Part shown: positions 1 to 9,527 of the stretch, in pieces
How positions within the stretch are numbered: the first letter of the stretch is position 1
How the letters are laid out: each line of letters starts with the position of its first letter
NCBI GenBank assembly: GCA_022548915.1
Contig: JAKZES010000002.1
Span: 186,001 to 250,000 of the forward strand
Reading direction: 5' to 3'
DNA from: Verrucomicrobiaceae bacterium E54
GTDB lineage: Bacteria > Verrucomicrobiota > Verrucomicrobiia > Verrucomicrobiales > Akkermansiaceae
Length of the DNA: 64,000 nucleotides
The notes under the pieces: generated by a model
The model's input: the letters and a program-made list of their open reading frames with translations, nothing else
Database searches by the model: none
What the model was told of the DNA's origin: nothing
Position numbers and translations under genes: made by a program

Positions 1-108
1 GTCCGACGTGCTTCCGCCCGATGCACACCTGAACATGGCACCAAGGGGCAGGGGATTTGCCCCAAGGTCCTATTCCATTGTGAAAGCGACGCGTCCAGTC
101 TTCGAGGC

Positions 109-480
109 TTGAGCAAGGCATCCAACAGGATCGTCGTCGTCGATGACGACCCCGGAATCCGGCAGGCACTGGTGCGACTGTTGAGTGCTGCCGGGCTTGA
201 AGTGACGACCTTCGAATGCGGCGAAACCCTCCTGGCAGCCGGCGATGCGGCCCACAGCGGCGTGCTCATCCTCGACATCCAGCTTCCCGGGATGAACGGC
301 CTCGAAGTCCATGACCGGCTCCAACTCCAAGGCATGTCGATCCCGACCATCTTCATCACCGGCCGGGCCGGAGAGCGTCAGCTGGAACAGATCCAGCGCC
401 TCGGCACCCCCTGCTTCAGCAAACCCTTTCCCGGTGCCGCCCTGATCAACGCCGTCCGCAAACGGCTCCCCGCCGCCTGA
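109..480 (+). CDS. single-domain response regulator (CheY-like receiver)
   Basis: The 123-residue product is a bare phosphoacceptor receiver domain. The acidic triad D12-D14 follows the first beta strand, D56 (LDIQLP) is the expected phosphorylation site, T84 sits in FITG and K105 in KPF, so all five conserved receiver positions are present. No DNA-binding or enzymatic output domain follows, so it probably acts by protein-protein contact or in a phosphorelay. The receiver is closest in style to FixJ/NarL receivers. The start used is a TTG; the frame stays open to the left edge, so a longer N-terminus cannot be excluded, but the residues upstream do not look like protein. No histidine kinase is visible in the window. 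Confidence 0.75.
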   Translation: MSKASNRIVVVDDDPGIRQALVRLLSAAGLEVTTFECGETLLAAGDAAHSGVLILDIQLPGMNGLEVHDRLQLQGMSIPTIFITGRAGERQLEQIQRLGTPCFSKPFPGAALINAVRKRLPAA

Positions 481-508
481 TCCACTCTCCCAACCAACCC
501 CAACTCCC

Positions 509-1210
509 ATGAAAACATCCAACAAACTCCTCGCCGAATTCTTCGGCACCTTCTGGCTCGTTTTCGGCGGCTGCGGCAGCGCCGTGCTCGCCGCCACCTT
601 TCCCGATGTCGGCATCGGCCTCCTCGGCGTGTCCTTCGCCTTCGGCCTTACCGTGCTGACCATGGCCTACGCGATCGGCCACGTCTCCGGCTGCCACCTC
701 AACCCGGCGGTCACCATCGGCCTCTGCGCCGGTGGGCGGCACCCGTGGTCGGAGGCCGGCGGCTACATCGTCGCCCAGGTGGTCGGCGGGCTTGCCGGTG
801 CCGGGGTGCTCTACCTGATCGCCAGCGGCAAGGCGGACTTCACCGCAGCGGACGGCTTCGCCTCGAATGGCTACGGCGAACACTCGCCCGGTGGCTACTC
901 GCTGCTCGCCTGCCTCGTCGCCGAGGTCGTGCTGACCTTCTTCTTCCTCATGATCATTCTCGGCGCGACCGACAAGCGGGCACCCGCCGGCTTCGCACCC
1001 ATTGCGATCGGCCTCGGCCTCACGCTCATCCACCTGATCGGCATCCCGGTCACCAACCTCTCCGTCAACCCCGCCCGCAGCACCGGTCCCGCCGTCTTCG
1101 TCGGCGGCTGGGCCATCCAGCAGCTCTGGCTGTTCTGGCTCGCCCCGATCGTCGGCGCCGCGCTGGCCGGCATCGTTTACCCGAGAGTCGCGGGTTCAAC
1201 CGACTCCTGA
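509..1210 (+). CDS. aqpZ: aquaporin Z, water channel
   Basis: A 233-residue MIP-family channel that passes water across the inner membrane. Both NPA boxes are intact: NPA at residues 65-67 and at 187-189, the second followed by R190. H175 and R190, with an aromatic near residues 43-45, match the narrow aromatic/Arg filter of AqpZ rather than the wider glycerol-facilitator filter. The segment [17 protein letters not shown] is nearly that of E. coli AqpZ. Six hydrophobic segments and two half-helices are seen. It lies 28 nt after the receiver gene, so co-transcription is possible but no functional link is known. Confidence 0.95.
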   Translation: MKTSNKLLAEFFGTFWLVFGGCGSAVLAATFPDVGIGLLGVSFAFGLTVLTMAYAIGHVSGCHLNPAVTIGLCAGGRHPWSEAGGYIVAQVVGGLAGAGVLYLIASGKADFTAADGFASNGYGEHSPGGYSLLACLVAEVVLTFFFLMIILGATDKRAPAGFAPIAIGLGLTLIHLIGIPVTNLSVNPARSTGPAVFVGGWAIQQLWLFWLAPIVGAALAGIVYPRVAGSTDS

Positions 1211-1249
1211 AACATCCTCCAACAACCCCAACAAGAAAGACATAGACCA

Positions 1250-2794
1250 ATGAGAACGAAACCACCCTTGATCCGCTTCCTGCTCACCGCCGCCGTCGCC
1301 TTCGCGGGCGTGGCCTCCGCGCAGGCCAAAAAACCGAACATCCTCGTCATCTGGGGCGACGATATCGGCTGGTTCAACCCAAGCTGCTACCACCGCGGCA
1401 TCATGGGCTACCAGACGCCGAACATCGACCGCATCGCCAACGAAGGCGCGCTCTTCACCGACTGGTATGGCGGCCAAAGCTGCACCGCCGGCCGCGCGGC
1501 CTTCATCACCGGACAATCACCGATCCGCACCGGCCTCACCAAGGTCGGGCTGCCCGGCGCTCCCGAGGGCATGCAGAAGGAAGACCCGACCATCGCCACC
1601 CTTCTGAAAGCACAGGGCTACATGACCGGCCAGTTCGGCAAGAACCACCTCGGCGACCGCGACGAGATGCTGCCGACCGCCCATGGTTTCGACGAGTTCT
1701 ACGGCAACCTCTATCACCTCAATGCCGAAGAGGAACCGGAGAACCCCGACTACCCCAAGGACCCGGAATTCAAGAAGCAATTCGGTCCCCGCGGCGTGAT
1801 CAGCTCGACCGCCGACGGCAAGATCGAGGACACCGGCCCGCTGACCAAGAAACGCATGGAGACGGTCGACGAGGAAGTCACGGCCAGGGCGATCGATTTC
1901 ATGGACCGCGCCAAGAAGGCGGACAAGCCGTTCTTCATCTGGTGGAACGCCACCCGCATGCACGTCTGGACCCACCTCAAGGAGGAATCCGAGGGCAAGA
2001 CCGGCCTCGGCATCTATCCGGACGGCATGGTCGAACATGACAAGCACATCGGCATGATCCTCGATCACCTCAAGGAACTCGGCCTCGAGGAAGATACCAT
2101 CGTGATGTATTCGACCGACAACGGCGCCGAGATGATGACTTGGCCCGATGGCGGCACCACGGTCTTCCGCGGTGAGAAGAACACCAACTGGGAAGGCGGA
2201 TACCGTGTGCCCACCGTCATCCGCTGGCCCGGCGTGATCAAGCCCGGCACCGTGATCAACGACATCGGCTCCCACGAGGACATGCTCCCGACCCTGCTCG
2301 CCGCCACCGGCGACACCACCGTGAAGGAGGATCTCAAGAAAGGCCGCAAGGTCGGCTCGATGAACTACAAGGTCCACCTCGATGGCTACAACCTCATGCC
2401 TGCCCTCAAGGGCGAAGGCGAGTGGCCGCGCAAGGAGTTCCTTTACTGGACCGATGACGGCAGCGTCGCCGCCCTTCGCTACAACAACTGGAAGATGGTA
2501 TTCCTCGAACAGCGGGGACATGGTTTCGACGTCTGGCAGGAGCCCTTCGTCGAACTCCGCCTGCCGAAGTTGTTCAACCTGCGCACCGATCCCTTCGAGC
2601 GCGCCGATCACGAGGCGATGTCCTATCCCAAGTGGAGGATGGAACGTGCTTTCCTGATCGCTCCGGCCGGTGCCTACGTCGGCCAGTGGCTGCAGAGCTT
2701 CAAGGAGTTCCCGCCCCGCCAGGAACCGGGCAGCTTCAACCTGAGCAAGGTCATGGAAGCCGTCACCGCCGGCGCCAAGGGCACCGGTAACTGA
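1250..2794 (+). CDS. secreted arylsulfatase-type sulfatase
   Basis: A 514-residue sulfatase (PF00884, alkaline phosphatase superfamily) that would hydrolyse sulfate esters. An N-terminal signal peptide (about residues 1-26) points to the periplasm or outside. The formylglycine motif is C78-T-A-G-R82, the type that needs conversion of Cys by a formylglycine-generating enzyme or an anaerobic maturase; neither is in this window. Metal ligands are visible as D37/D38 near the N-terminus and D290-N291. Verrucomicrobiota carry many such sulfatases for sulfated polysaccharides, but the substrate cannot be read from the sequence. A strong terminator follows the stop. Confidence 0.93.
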   Translation: MRTKPPLIRFLLTAAVAFAGVASAQAKKPNILVIWGDDIGWFNPSCYHRGIMGYQTPNIDRIANEGALFTDWYGGQSCTAGRAAFITGQSPIRTGLTKVGLPGAPEGMQKEDPTIATLLKAQGYMTGQFGKNHLGDRDEMLPTAHGFDEFYGNLYHLNAEEEPENPDYPKDPEFKKQFGPRGVISSTADGKIEDTGPLTKKRMETVDEEVTARAIDFMDRAKKADKPFFIWWNATRMHVWTHLKEESEGKTGLGIYPDGMVEHDKHIGMILDHLKELGLEEDTIVMYSTDNGAEMMTWPDGGTTVFRGEKNTNWEGGYRVPTVIRWPGVIKPGTVINDIGSHEDMLPTLLAATGDTTVKEDLKKGRKVGSMNYKVHLDGYNLMPALKGEGEWPRKEFLYWTDDGSVAALRYNNWKMVFLEQRGHGFDVWQEPFVELRLPKLFNLRTDPFERADHEAMSYPKWRMERAFLIAPAGAYVGQWLQSFKEFPPRQEPGSFNLSKVMEAVTAGAKGTGN

Positions 2795-2823
2795 GCATCC
2801 CAAAAAAACCCGAAAGCCTGACG

Positions 2824-2864
2824 GACTCCGCGCGCTTCAACCTGCAAGTGCGCGGAGTCTTTTT
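2824..2864 (+). terminator. intrinsic terminator after the sulfatase
   Basis: A 14-bp stem (2824-2837 paired with 2846-2859, one G-U pair), an 8-nt loop and then five T (2860-2864). The outer ten pairs GACTCCGCGC/GCGCGGAGTC are perfect. It sits 30 nt after the sulfatase stop and just upstream of the next start at 2884, so the HAD gene needs its own promoter. Confidence 0.9.
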
Positions 2865-2883
2865 CTCTCACCTCGTTCTTCCC

Positions 2884-3858
2884 ATGAAGCTCACACTCAT
2901 CCTCTCGGGACTGCTTCTGGCAACCCTTCCCGCCGACCCCCTGCCGTCGTGGAACGGAAACCCGGCCAAGAAGGCCATCATCGAATTCGTCGGAAAGGTG
3001 ACCACGCCCGGTTCGCCCGACTACGTCGATCCGGCCGCGCGCATCGCCACTTTCGACAACGACGGCTGCCTGTGGTCCGAGCAACCGATGTATTTCCAGG
3101 CCTTCTATATCTTCGACCGGATCAAGGAACTCGCACCCGACCACCCCGAGTGGAAGGACAAGGAGCCCTTCGCCTCGGTGCTGAAAGACGACATCAAGGG
3201 TGCCCTCGCGGGAGGTGAGAAAGCGTTGCTCGAAATGGCCATGGCGACCCACGCCGGCCTTACCGACGAGGAGTTCCGCAAGGCGGTCCGTGACTGGCTC
3301 GACACCGCCCGCCATCCGAAGACCGGCATGGCTTACGACAAGATGCTCTATCAGCCGATGCTCGAGCTGCTTGCCTATCTCCGCGCCGAGGGTTTCAAGA
3401 CCTTCATCGTCTCCGGTGGCGGCATCGACTTCGTGCGCGTCTTCGCCGAGGAAGCGTATGGCATTCCGCCCGAGCAGGTGATCGGGTCGAGCATCAAGGC
3501 CGGCTACGAGCTGCGCGACGGCAAGCCGGTCGTCGTCAAGCTGCCCGAACTCAACTTCATCGACGACAAGGCGGGCAAGCCGGTCGGCATCCACCAGCAC
3601 ATCGGCCGCCGCCCGATCTTCGCCGCGGGCAACTCCGACGGCGACTTCCAGATGCTCGAATGGACCACCGCCGGCGAGGGCGCTCGCTTCGGGCTGCTCG
3701 TACACCACGACGACGCCGAACGCGAGTTCGCCTATGATCGCGAGAGCCACGTCGGGAAGCTCGACAGGGGCCTCGACGAGGGCCCGAGGCGCGGCTGGAC
3801 GATCGTCAGCATGAAGGACGACTGGGCGAGGATCTATCCACAAGCTGACGACAACTGA
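2884..3858 (+). CDS. HAD-superfamily phosphatase (SerB-like), exported
   Basis: A 324-residue haloacid-dehalogenase-like phosphohydrolase. All four HAD motifs are visible: motif I D58-N-D60-G-C-L-W, motif II S177-G-G-G, motif III K229, and motif IV G-N-S-D252-G-D254. A helical cap lies between motifs I and II, as in phosphoserine-phosphatase-type (C1 cap) members, but the substrate is not known. The N-terminus is hydrophobic (residues 1-18), a likely signal peptide. A GTG in the same frame at 2848 was rejected because it lies inside the terminator of the preceding gene. The gene is followed by the first hairpin repeat of the Bat operon region. Confidence 0.85.
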   Translation: MKLTLILSGLLLATLPADPLPSWNGNPAKKAIIEFVGKVTTPGSPDYVDPAARIATFDNDGCLWSEQPMYFQAFYIFDRIKELAPDHPEWKDKEPFASVLKDDIKGALAGGEKALLEMAMATHAGLTDEEFRKAVRDWLDTARHPKTGMAYDKMLYQPMLELLAYLRAEGFKTFIVSGGGIDFVRVFAEEAYGIPPEQVIGSSIKAGYELRDGKPVVVKLPELNFIDDKAGKPVGIHQHIGRRPIFAAGNSDGDFQMLEWTTAGEGARFGLLVHHDDAEREFAYDRESHVGKLDRGLDEGPRRGWTIVSMKDDWARIYPQADDN

Positions 3859-3864
3859 TTTATC

Positions 3865-3941
3865 ACAAAAGGTCGCAAAGTTCGCAAAGGCCAAAGTTGA
3901 CCACACCCCATCCCCTCTTTGCGTCCTTCGCGACCTTCTGT
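3865..3941. repeat. hairpin repeat copy 1 (CTTyGCG 9-nt-unit element)
   Basis: Left arm 3865-3890, loop of 26 nt, right arm 3917-3941. The right arm is three 9-nt units of the form CTTyGCGnn ending in CTTCTGT; the left arm is its imperfect reverse complement. The element fills the gap between the HAD phosphatase and moxR. Four more copies lie within the next 6 kb. Confidence 0.9.
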
Positions 3942-3956
3942 AGAAACCTGCATACC

Positions 3957-4916
<960 letters not shown>

Positions 4917-4920
4917 TTTT

Positions 4921-5419
4921 ACAGAAGGACGCGAAGAGCGCGAAGGATTGATGGAGGATGCATTCGAAATTCCAGAGAGCGGATGAACTGAGTCACCTCG
5001 CGATTGGCGCGGCGATTGAAGCCCATAAACTCAAGGGACCGGGCTTGATCGAATCGATCTTCGAAAAGTGTCTGATGCGGGAGCTTTTCCTCCGGGACAT
5101 CGAAGCGCAGCAGCAGTTGAGGGTTCCAATCGAATACAAGGGATTGGTGTTCGAAGAGCCGCTGAGGCTTGATGTTCTTCTGGAAGAGAACCTAGTCCTG
5201 GAACTCAAGGTGGTTGAGAAGTTCCTCCCCATCCACAAGGCCCAACTCCTCAGTTACATGAAGCTCCGGGACGTTCCTCTCGGTCTTATCATCAACTTCC
5301 AATCGCTGCGTCTCGTCGACGGCGTGCATCGCCTCATTCTCCCCGGTGCCGACAAACCCGAAAATCCCCCATCCATCCACTGAACAACCCGAGCCTTCGC
5401 GTCCTTCGCTGCCTTCTGT
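4921..5419. mobile_element. hairpin repeat copy 2, expanded loop carrying a GxxExxY gene
   Basis: Left arm 4921-4946 and right arm 5394-5419 are 26-nt imperfect inverted repeats of the same 9-nt-unit family found at four other sites in this operon. In those the loop is 26-31 nt; here it is 447 nt and is filled almost exactly by one gene (4958-5383), leaving about 11 and 10 nt on the two sides. That geometry suggests a small mobile element, with the other copies as gene-less relatives. Calling it mobile is inference: no target duplication is evident. Confidence 0.6.
4958..5383 (+). CDS. GxxExxY protein (PD-(D/E)XK nuclease-like)
   Basis: A 141-residue member of the GxxExxY family (PF13366). 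The signature is G29-L-I-E32-S-I-F35, with Phe in place of the final Tyr. D72 and E82-L-K84 (LRLDV and LELKV) form a D...ExK pattern like the PD-(D/E)XK nuclease fold. The family is highly multiplied in Verrucomicrobiota and Planctomycetota genomes and its role is unknown. GGAGG directly abuts the ATG. The gene interrupts the otherwise conserved moxR-DUF58 order and lies inside the arms of a hairpin repeat, so it is probably an inserted passenger and not a Bat component. Confidence 0.88.
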   Translation: MHSKFQRADELSHLAIGAAIEAHKLKGPGLIESIFEKCLMRELFLRDIEAQQQLRVPIEYKGLVFEEPLRLDVLLEENLVLELKVVEKFLPIHKAQLLSYMKLRDVPLGLIINFQSLRLVDGVHRLILPGADKPENPPSIH

Positions 5420-5434
5420 AAAAATTCTTCCCGC

Positions 5435-6346
5435 ATGCCTGCCCGCGTCACTGTCGACCTCGACCACCTCGTCCTGCTCAAGGCCGAGGCGCACGGGTTC
5501 TCGCTTCTGTCCCGCCAACCGGTCGGGTCGCTGCTCGCCGGCCGCCATGCCTCGCGGCTTCGCGGCCGCGGCCTCGCCTTCGAGGAAATGCGCCACTACC
5601 ACCCCGGCGACGACATCCGCACCATCGACTGGCGCGCCACCGCCCGCCTGCGCTCACCGCACGTCCGAGTCTACTCCGAGGAACGCGAACGACCGGTCTT
5701 TTTCGTGGTCGACCAGCGGAGCCCGATGTTCTTCGGCAGCCGCCGCGCGATGAAATCGGTCGCCGCCGCCGAGTTGGCCGCGCTCGGTGCCTGGCGCTCG
5801 CTTGGGGCAGGAGATCGCGTCGGCGGGATCGTCTTCAATGAGTCGGAGATGGTCACCCTCCGACCCAACCGCGGACCCACCCAGGCACTGAGGCTCTTCC
5901 ATGAGATCGTTCGCCTCAATCAACGGCTCGCGGATGGCGATCCTCCTGCAGGCCAAGTGACGCTCAACTCCGTACTCGAGACCGCAGTGCAACAGGCGAA
6001 ACACGATCACCTGGTGGTGGTCGTCACCGACCTCGACGGCGCCGATGCCACCACCGGCGAACTCGTCACCCGCCTGGGCGTGCACAACGACGTGTTGGTC
6101 GCTGCGGTCTATGATCCTCTGGGTGTCCGGCTCACCGGCAGTCCGGGAATGCGGGCCGCCGACCGTGGCCGGAGTTGGGACATCCCGGCCGGTGGCGGCT
6201 TCGAAGAAAAGTTCCGCAAGGCCTTCGAGGACGTCCTCGAGCATTGGCGGACGATCTTCCGCGACCTGCAGATCCCGCTTTTCCCTGTCTCCACCGCCAC
6301 GCCGGTGATCGATCAGATTCACGAACTCCTCGGTGCCCGGCAATGA
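5435..6346 (+). CDS. DUF58 domain protein of the MoxR/Bat operon
   Basis: A 303-residue DUF58 (PF01882) protein. The family hallmark is clear at residues 52-71: R-x-Y-x-P57-G-D-D60-x-R-x-I-D-W66-x-x-x-A-R. The C-terminal half has a VWA-like alternation of strands and helices (FFVVDQRS, LVVVVTDLDG). DUF58 proteins are always found next to MoxR and VWA genes and are presumed MoxR clients at the membrane. It begins 15 nt after the right arm of hairpin copy 2 and is followed by hairpin copy 3. Confidence 0.9.
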   Translation: MPARVTVDLDHLVLLKAEAHGFSLLSRQPVGSLLAGRHASRLRGRGLAFEEMRHYHPGDDIRTIDWRATARLRSPHVRVYSEERERPVFFVVDQRSPMFFGSRRAMKSVAAAELAALGAWRSLGAGDRVGGIVFNESEMVTLRPNRGPTQALRLFHEIVRLNQRLADGDPPAGQVTLNSVLETAVQQAKHDHLVVVVTDLDGADATTGELVTRLGVHNDVLVAAVYDPLGVRLTGSPGMRAADRGRSWDIPAGGGFEEKFRKAFEDVLEHWRTIFRDLQIPLFPVSTATPVIDQIHELLGARQ

Positions 6347-6358
6347 CGATGGTTCTCA

Positions 6359-6434
6359 ACAAAAGATCGCGAAGGACGCAAAGTCAGATCCACAACATCA
6401 TTCCAGAAGCTTCGCGCTCTTCGCGTCCTTCTGT
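6359..6434. repeat. hairpin repeat copy 3
   Basis: Left arm 6359-6383, 26-nt loop, right arm 6410-6434, the same 9-nt-unit family (right arm ending CGCGTCCTTCTGT). It fills the whole gap between the DUF58 gene and the DUF4381 gene. Confidence 0.9.
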
Positions 6435-6449
6435 AAACCACCCAAGCGA

Positions 6450-6899
6450 ATGACCGATGATCCCGCCAGCCTCGACAAGCTCCACGACATCGTCGTGCCC
6501 GAGCCGGTGTCGTTGTGGCCCATGGCGCCGGGCTGGTGGGTCCTGCTGACGCTCGTCTCCGCTTTCTTTCTGATCCTCGCGATCCGTCACTTTCGCCGCT
6601 GGCGGGCCAATGCCTACCGGCGCGCCGCGCTTCAAGAACTCGCGAAGTCGGAAAGCGCGGAGCACGTCGCGGTCATCTTGCGCCGCACGGCCCTTGCCAT
6701 CGTTCCGCGGGAATCCATCGCCGCGCTCCACGACGATGCCTGGATGGCCTGGCTCGCCGGTCGGTCACCGCTGGCGGTGCCCGACTCCATCCGGGCCGCG
6801 CTCACCCGATCGCTGTATGCCGGGGAGCCCGCGGCCGACCTCGACGAGCTGCGGAATTTCGCCGAGTGCTGGATCCGCCAACACACCCGACCATGCTGA
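6450..6899 (+). CDS. DUF4381-like membrane protein of the Bat operon
   Basis: A 149-residue protein with one transmembrane helix (about residues 26-46) and a basic cytoplasmic start after it (HFRRWRANAYRR). The size, the N-terminal LHDIVVPEPVS-type lead and the position between DUF58 and BatA match DUF4381 proteins, which accompany MoxR/VWA operons. Its biochemical role is unknown. The ATG at 6450 was chosen because the frame upstream is the hairpin repeat. Its stop overlaps the ATG of the next gene by 7 nt, which suggests translational coupling. Confidence 0.8.
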   Translation: MTDDPASLDKLHDIVVPEPVSLWPMAPGWWVLLTLVSAFFLILAIRHFRRWRANAYRRAALQELAKSESAEHVAVILRRTALAIVPRESIAALHDDAWMAWLAGRSPLAVPDSIRAALTRSLYAGEPAADLDELRNFAECWIRQHTRPC

Positions 6900-7918
6900 G
6901 CTTCGCCCATCTCTGGCTGCTTCTGCTGGCTCCGCTGCCCTGGCTGGTCTGGAAGCTCGCGCCTCCGAAACCGCCGTCCCGCGTGGCGGTGCGGGTGCCC
7001 TTCGGTCGCCGGCTCGAGCAGGCGCTCGGGTCCGGCTCGCCCGGCACCACCGGCGGCGACAGCCGCCTCGGACTCCTCTGGCCCACGCTTGTGTGGCTAT
7101 TCGTGCTGCTCGCCCTCGCCCGCCCGCAGTGGATCGAGCCACCGATCGAGCAGATGCTCCCCACCCGCGACCTGTTGCTGCTCGTCGATCTCTCCGGTTC
7201 GATGGACCAGAAGGACTTCACCAATTTCCAAGGCAAGACGGTGAGCCGACTCGATGCGGTGAAGGAGATCCTTGGCGACTTCCTCGAAAGGCGGAAAGGC
7301 GACCGGGTCGGCCTGGTGGTGTTCGGCGATTCACCTTTCCTTCAGGCTCCCTTCTCCACGGACCTGTCCCTTTCCCGTGAACTTCTCGACGAGACTGCCG
7401 TGGGCATGGCCGGTCCGAAGACCGCGCTCGGCGATGCCATCGGCCTCGGCATCCACCTCTTCGACGAAAGCGAGGCTCCGGCCAGGACCATCATCGCACT
7501 CACCGACGGCAACGACACCAAGAGCCAGGTGCCGCCGGTCGAGGCCGCCCGCATCGCCGCCGACCGCGGGATCCGCATCCACACGGTCGCCATCGGGGAC
7601 CCCACCACCGCCGGCGAGGACAAGCTCGACCGGGAGACGCTCGACCAGGTGGCGCTAAGCGCGGGCGGCAAGTCCTTCTTCGCCGCCGACCGTGACGAGC
7701 TCGTCGGGATCTACGCCGAGTTGGATCGCATCGAAACGCGCGAGGTGAAGACCATCAGCCATCGTCCCCGCCGCGACCTATTCCACCTTCCGCTGCTGGC
7801 CGCCCTCCTGACCTCGACGCTATCCCGACTCATCTCCATCCGCGGAGCGCACGGTGCGGAAACTCCACGCCGCCCCCTGCGCGTCCATCCCGTCACCGGC
7901 GAACTCGAACTCAGTTAG
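6893..7918 (+). CDS. VWA-domain protein, BatA-like
   Basis: A 341-residue inner-membrane protein with a von Willebrand A domain. Two N-terminal hydrophobic segments (about 5-21 and 62-76) precede the VWA domain. The metal-ion-dependent adhesion site is intact: D99-L-S101-G-S103-M, with the matching TDGND loop later, so it should bind a divalent cation. BatA with BatB-BatD and MoxR forms an envelope system linked to aerotolerance or stress survival in several bacteria; the exact function is unsettled. It starts inside the end of the DUF4381 gene and is followed by hairpin copy 4. Confidence 0.88.
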   Translation: MLSFAHLWLLLLAPLPWLVWKLAPPKPPSRVAVRVPFGRRLEQALGSGSPGTTGGDSRLGLLWPTLVWLFVLLALARPQWIEPPIEQMLPTRDLLLLVDLSGSMDQKDFTNFQGKTVSRLDAVKEILGDFLERRKGDRVGLVVFGDSPFLQAPFSTDLSLSRELLDETAVGMAGPKTALGDAIGLGIHLFDESEAPARTIIALTDGNDTKSQVPPVEAARIAADRGIRIHTVAIGDPTTAGEDKLDRETLDQVALSAGGKSFFAADRDELVGIYAELDRIETREVKTISHRPRRDLFHLPLLAALLTSTLSRLISIRGAHGAETPRRPLRVHPVTGELELS

Positions 7919-7938
7919 ACTCCGATATCCGATGTTTC

Positions 7939-8016
7939 ACAGAAGCACGCAAAGCTCGCGAAGCACGACTGATGATGTCTCTCAGTTGATCCTTTGCGCT
8001 CTTCGCGACCTTCTGT
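7939..8016. repeat. hairpin repeat copy 4
   Basis: Left arm 7939-7964, 26-nt loop, right arm 7991-8016 (ending CTTCGCGACCTTCTGT). It fills the gap between the two VWA genes, ending 12 nt before the next ATG. Confidence 0.9.
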
Positions 8017-8028
8017 GAGTCCAACAGC

Positions 8029-8940
8029 ATGACCGAACCCTTCCAGTTCCTCCGCCCCGCCGCGCTGCTTTTGGCACCGGTGGTGGTCGTGCTGTGGTGG
8101 CTGTGGCAGCGCCACGCCGATCCGCTTCGCGGATGGCGCGCCCAGATGGATCCGGAAATCCTCGGTGCCTTGGTCGATCGATCATCCGCCGGCCGAGGCC
8201 GCGCCTGGCCGTTTCTCGCCGCGTGGCTGTTTGGCGTGCTCGCCATCGCCGGCCCTTCGTGGCGACCCGAGCCGAGCCCATTTGCCGAGGACGCGACGCC
8301 GCTCGTGATTCTGCTCAAGGCCGACCTGAGCATGGAGACGCCCGATCCCGAGCCTTCGAGGATGGAGCGCGCCCACCTCAAGATCCGCGACCTCTCGGAG
8401 GCGCGCAAAGGCCAGCCGCTCGGGCTGATCGCCTATGCCAGCAGCGCGCACCTCGTGCTGCCGCCGACCAAGGACACCTCCGCCGTGGCCACCATGGCGG
8501 CGGAGATTTCCCCGGAGATCATGCCCGAGCCCGGCGACCGGCTCGATCTCGCCATCGCCCGGGCGGCCCGGCTTCTCGAGAATCAAACCGGCAGCCTGCT
8601 GATCATCACCGACACGGCCAGTGCCGCGACCGAGGCCCTCGCCGAAGCGTGGAAGAAGGCGGGCTCACCCGACATCCAGATTCTCGCGATCTCCCCGCCT
8701 GCAGCCTCGGTCGAACCGCTCGAGCCCATGGCGAAGTCGCTCCGCGCGCCACTCGTTCCGATGAGCACCGATGACGCCGACATCGCCGACATCGTCCGCC
8801 ACGCCGCCCGGACACCGGTCGCACGCGATGCCAAGGGCAATGCCCGACGCAAGGACGACGGCTACCTCCTGGTCCCCGTCATTGCCGTTCTCGCTCTGCT
8901 TCCCTTCCGCCGGGAAACCCGAACCCTTTCCGAGTCATGA
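8029..8940 (+). CDS. VWA-like protein with degenerate MIDAS, BatB-like
   Basis: A 303-residue membrane protein with hydrophobic segments near residues 10-26 and 60-75 and a VWA-like domain after them, plus a C-terminal hydrophobic stretch (LVPVIAVLALLPF). In the place of the usual DxSxS motif it reads K97-A-D-L-S101-M, so the first Asp is lost, and the usual GT loop reads PGDRLDLA. Metal binding is therefore doubtful. Its order after BatA and before a TPR protein marks it as BatB. Its stop overlaps the next ATG (ATGA at 8937-8940). Confidence 0.82.
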   Translation: MTEPFQFLRPAALLLAPVVVVLWWLWQRHADPLRGWRAQMDPEILGALVDRSSAGRGRAWPFLAAWLFGVLAIAGPSWRPEPSPFAEDATPLVILLKADLSMETPDPEPSRMERAHLKIRDLSEARKGQPLGLIAYASSAHLVLPPTKDTSAVATMAAEISPEIMPEPGDRLDLAIARAARLLENQTGSLLIITDTASAATEALAEAWKKAGSPDIQILAISPPAASVEPLEPMAKSLRAPLVPMSTDDADIADIVRHAARTPVARDAKGNARRKDDGYLLVPVIAVLALLPFRRETRTLSES

Positions 8941-9527
8941 GCCTCCACGGTCCATCCGGCATCCTCGCCTCCATCGCGTTCGCGGCCACCTTCTGGTTCA
9001 CCGCCGACCAGCAGGGGCAACGCTCCTTTGAGCGAGAGGATTTCACCGAAGCCGCCGAGCATTTCAACGATCCGATGTGGAAGGGCGTCGCCCTCTATCG
9101 TGACGGCGAGTTCAAGCAGGCTCAGGCGGTCTTCGCCCGTCTCGACACCGCCGAAGCGCACTACAACCGCGGCAATTGCCTGGTCTTCCTGGGCAAGTAT
9201 CAGGACGCCGTCGCGAGCTACGACCGAGCGCTCACCCGCCGCCCCGGCTGGATCGAGGCCGGGGAGAACCGGGCCATCGCCGAGGCCCGCGGCGAGGCCA
9301 CCAAGAACGAAGGTGGTGACATGGGTGACCAGAAGCTCGGCGCCGACAAGATCGTCTTCGACAAGAAGAAGCCCGGTGGCCAGGAGACCCAGGTGACGGG
9401 TGAGCAGTCGGCCGACCCGGCATCCATGCAGGCGCTGTGGCTGCGCCGGGTCCAGACCCGGCCCGCCGATTTCCTCAGGGCCAAGTTCGCCTATCAGAAT
9501 CAGTTCGGAGAGGGGGTGGAGGAATGA
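8937..9527 (+). CDS. TPR protein, BatC-like
   Basis: A 196-residue protein with an N-terminal hydrophobic anchor or signal (about 8-22) followed by tetratricopeptide repeats: an FTEAAEHF unit, an FKQAQAVF unit, and a canonical YNRGNCLVFLGKYQDAVASY unit. The C-terminal part is polar and lysine-rich, with no recognisable domain. In Bat operons this TPR protein is thought to hold BatA/BatB/BatD in a membrane complex. It is coupled by ATGA overlaps both to the gene before it (8937-8940) and to the gene after it (9524-9527). Confidence 0.85.
   Translation: MSLHGPSGILASIAFAATFWFTADQQGQRSFEREDFTEAAEHFNDPMWKGVALYRDGEFKQAQAVFARLDTAEAHYNRGNCLVFLGKYQDAVASYDRALTRRPGWIEAGENRAIAEARGEATKNEGGDMGDQKLGADKIVFDKKKPGGQETQVTGEQSADPASMQALWLRRVQTRPADFLRAKFAYQNQFGEGVEE

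Noticed and set aside
2848-2883. Upstream GTG start for the HAD phosphatase
   Set aside because: It lies within the stem-loop of a strong terminator; the ATG at 2884 begins a signal peptide.
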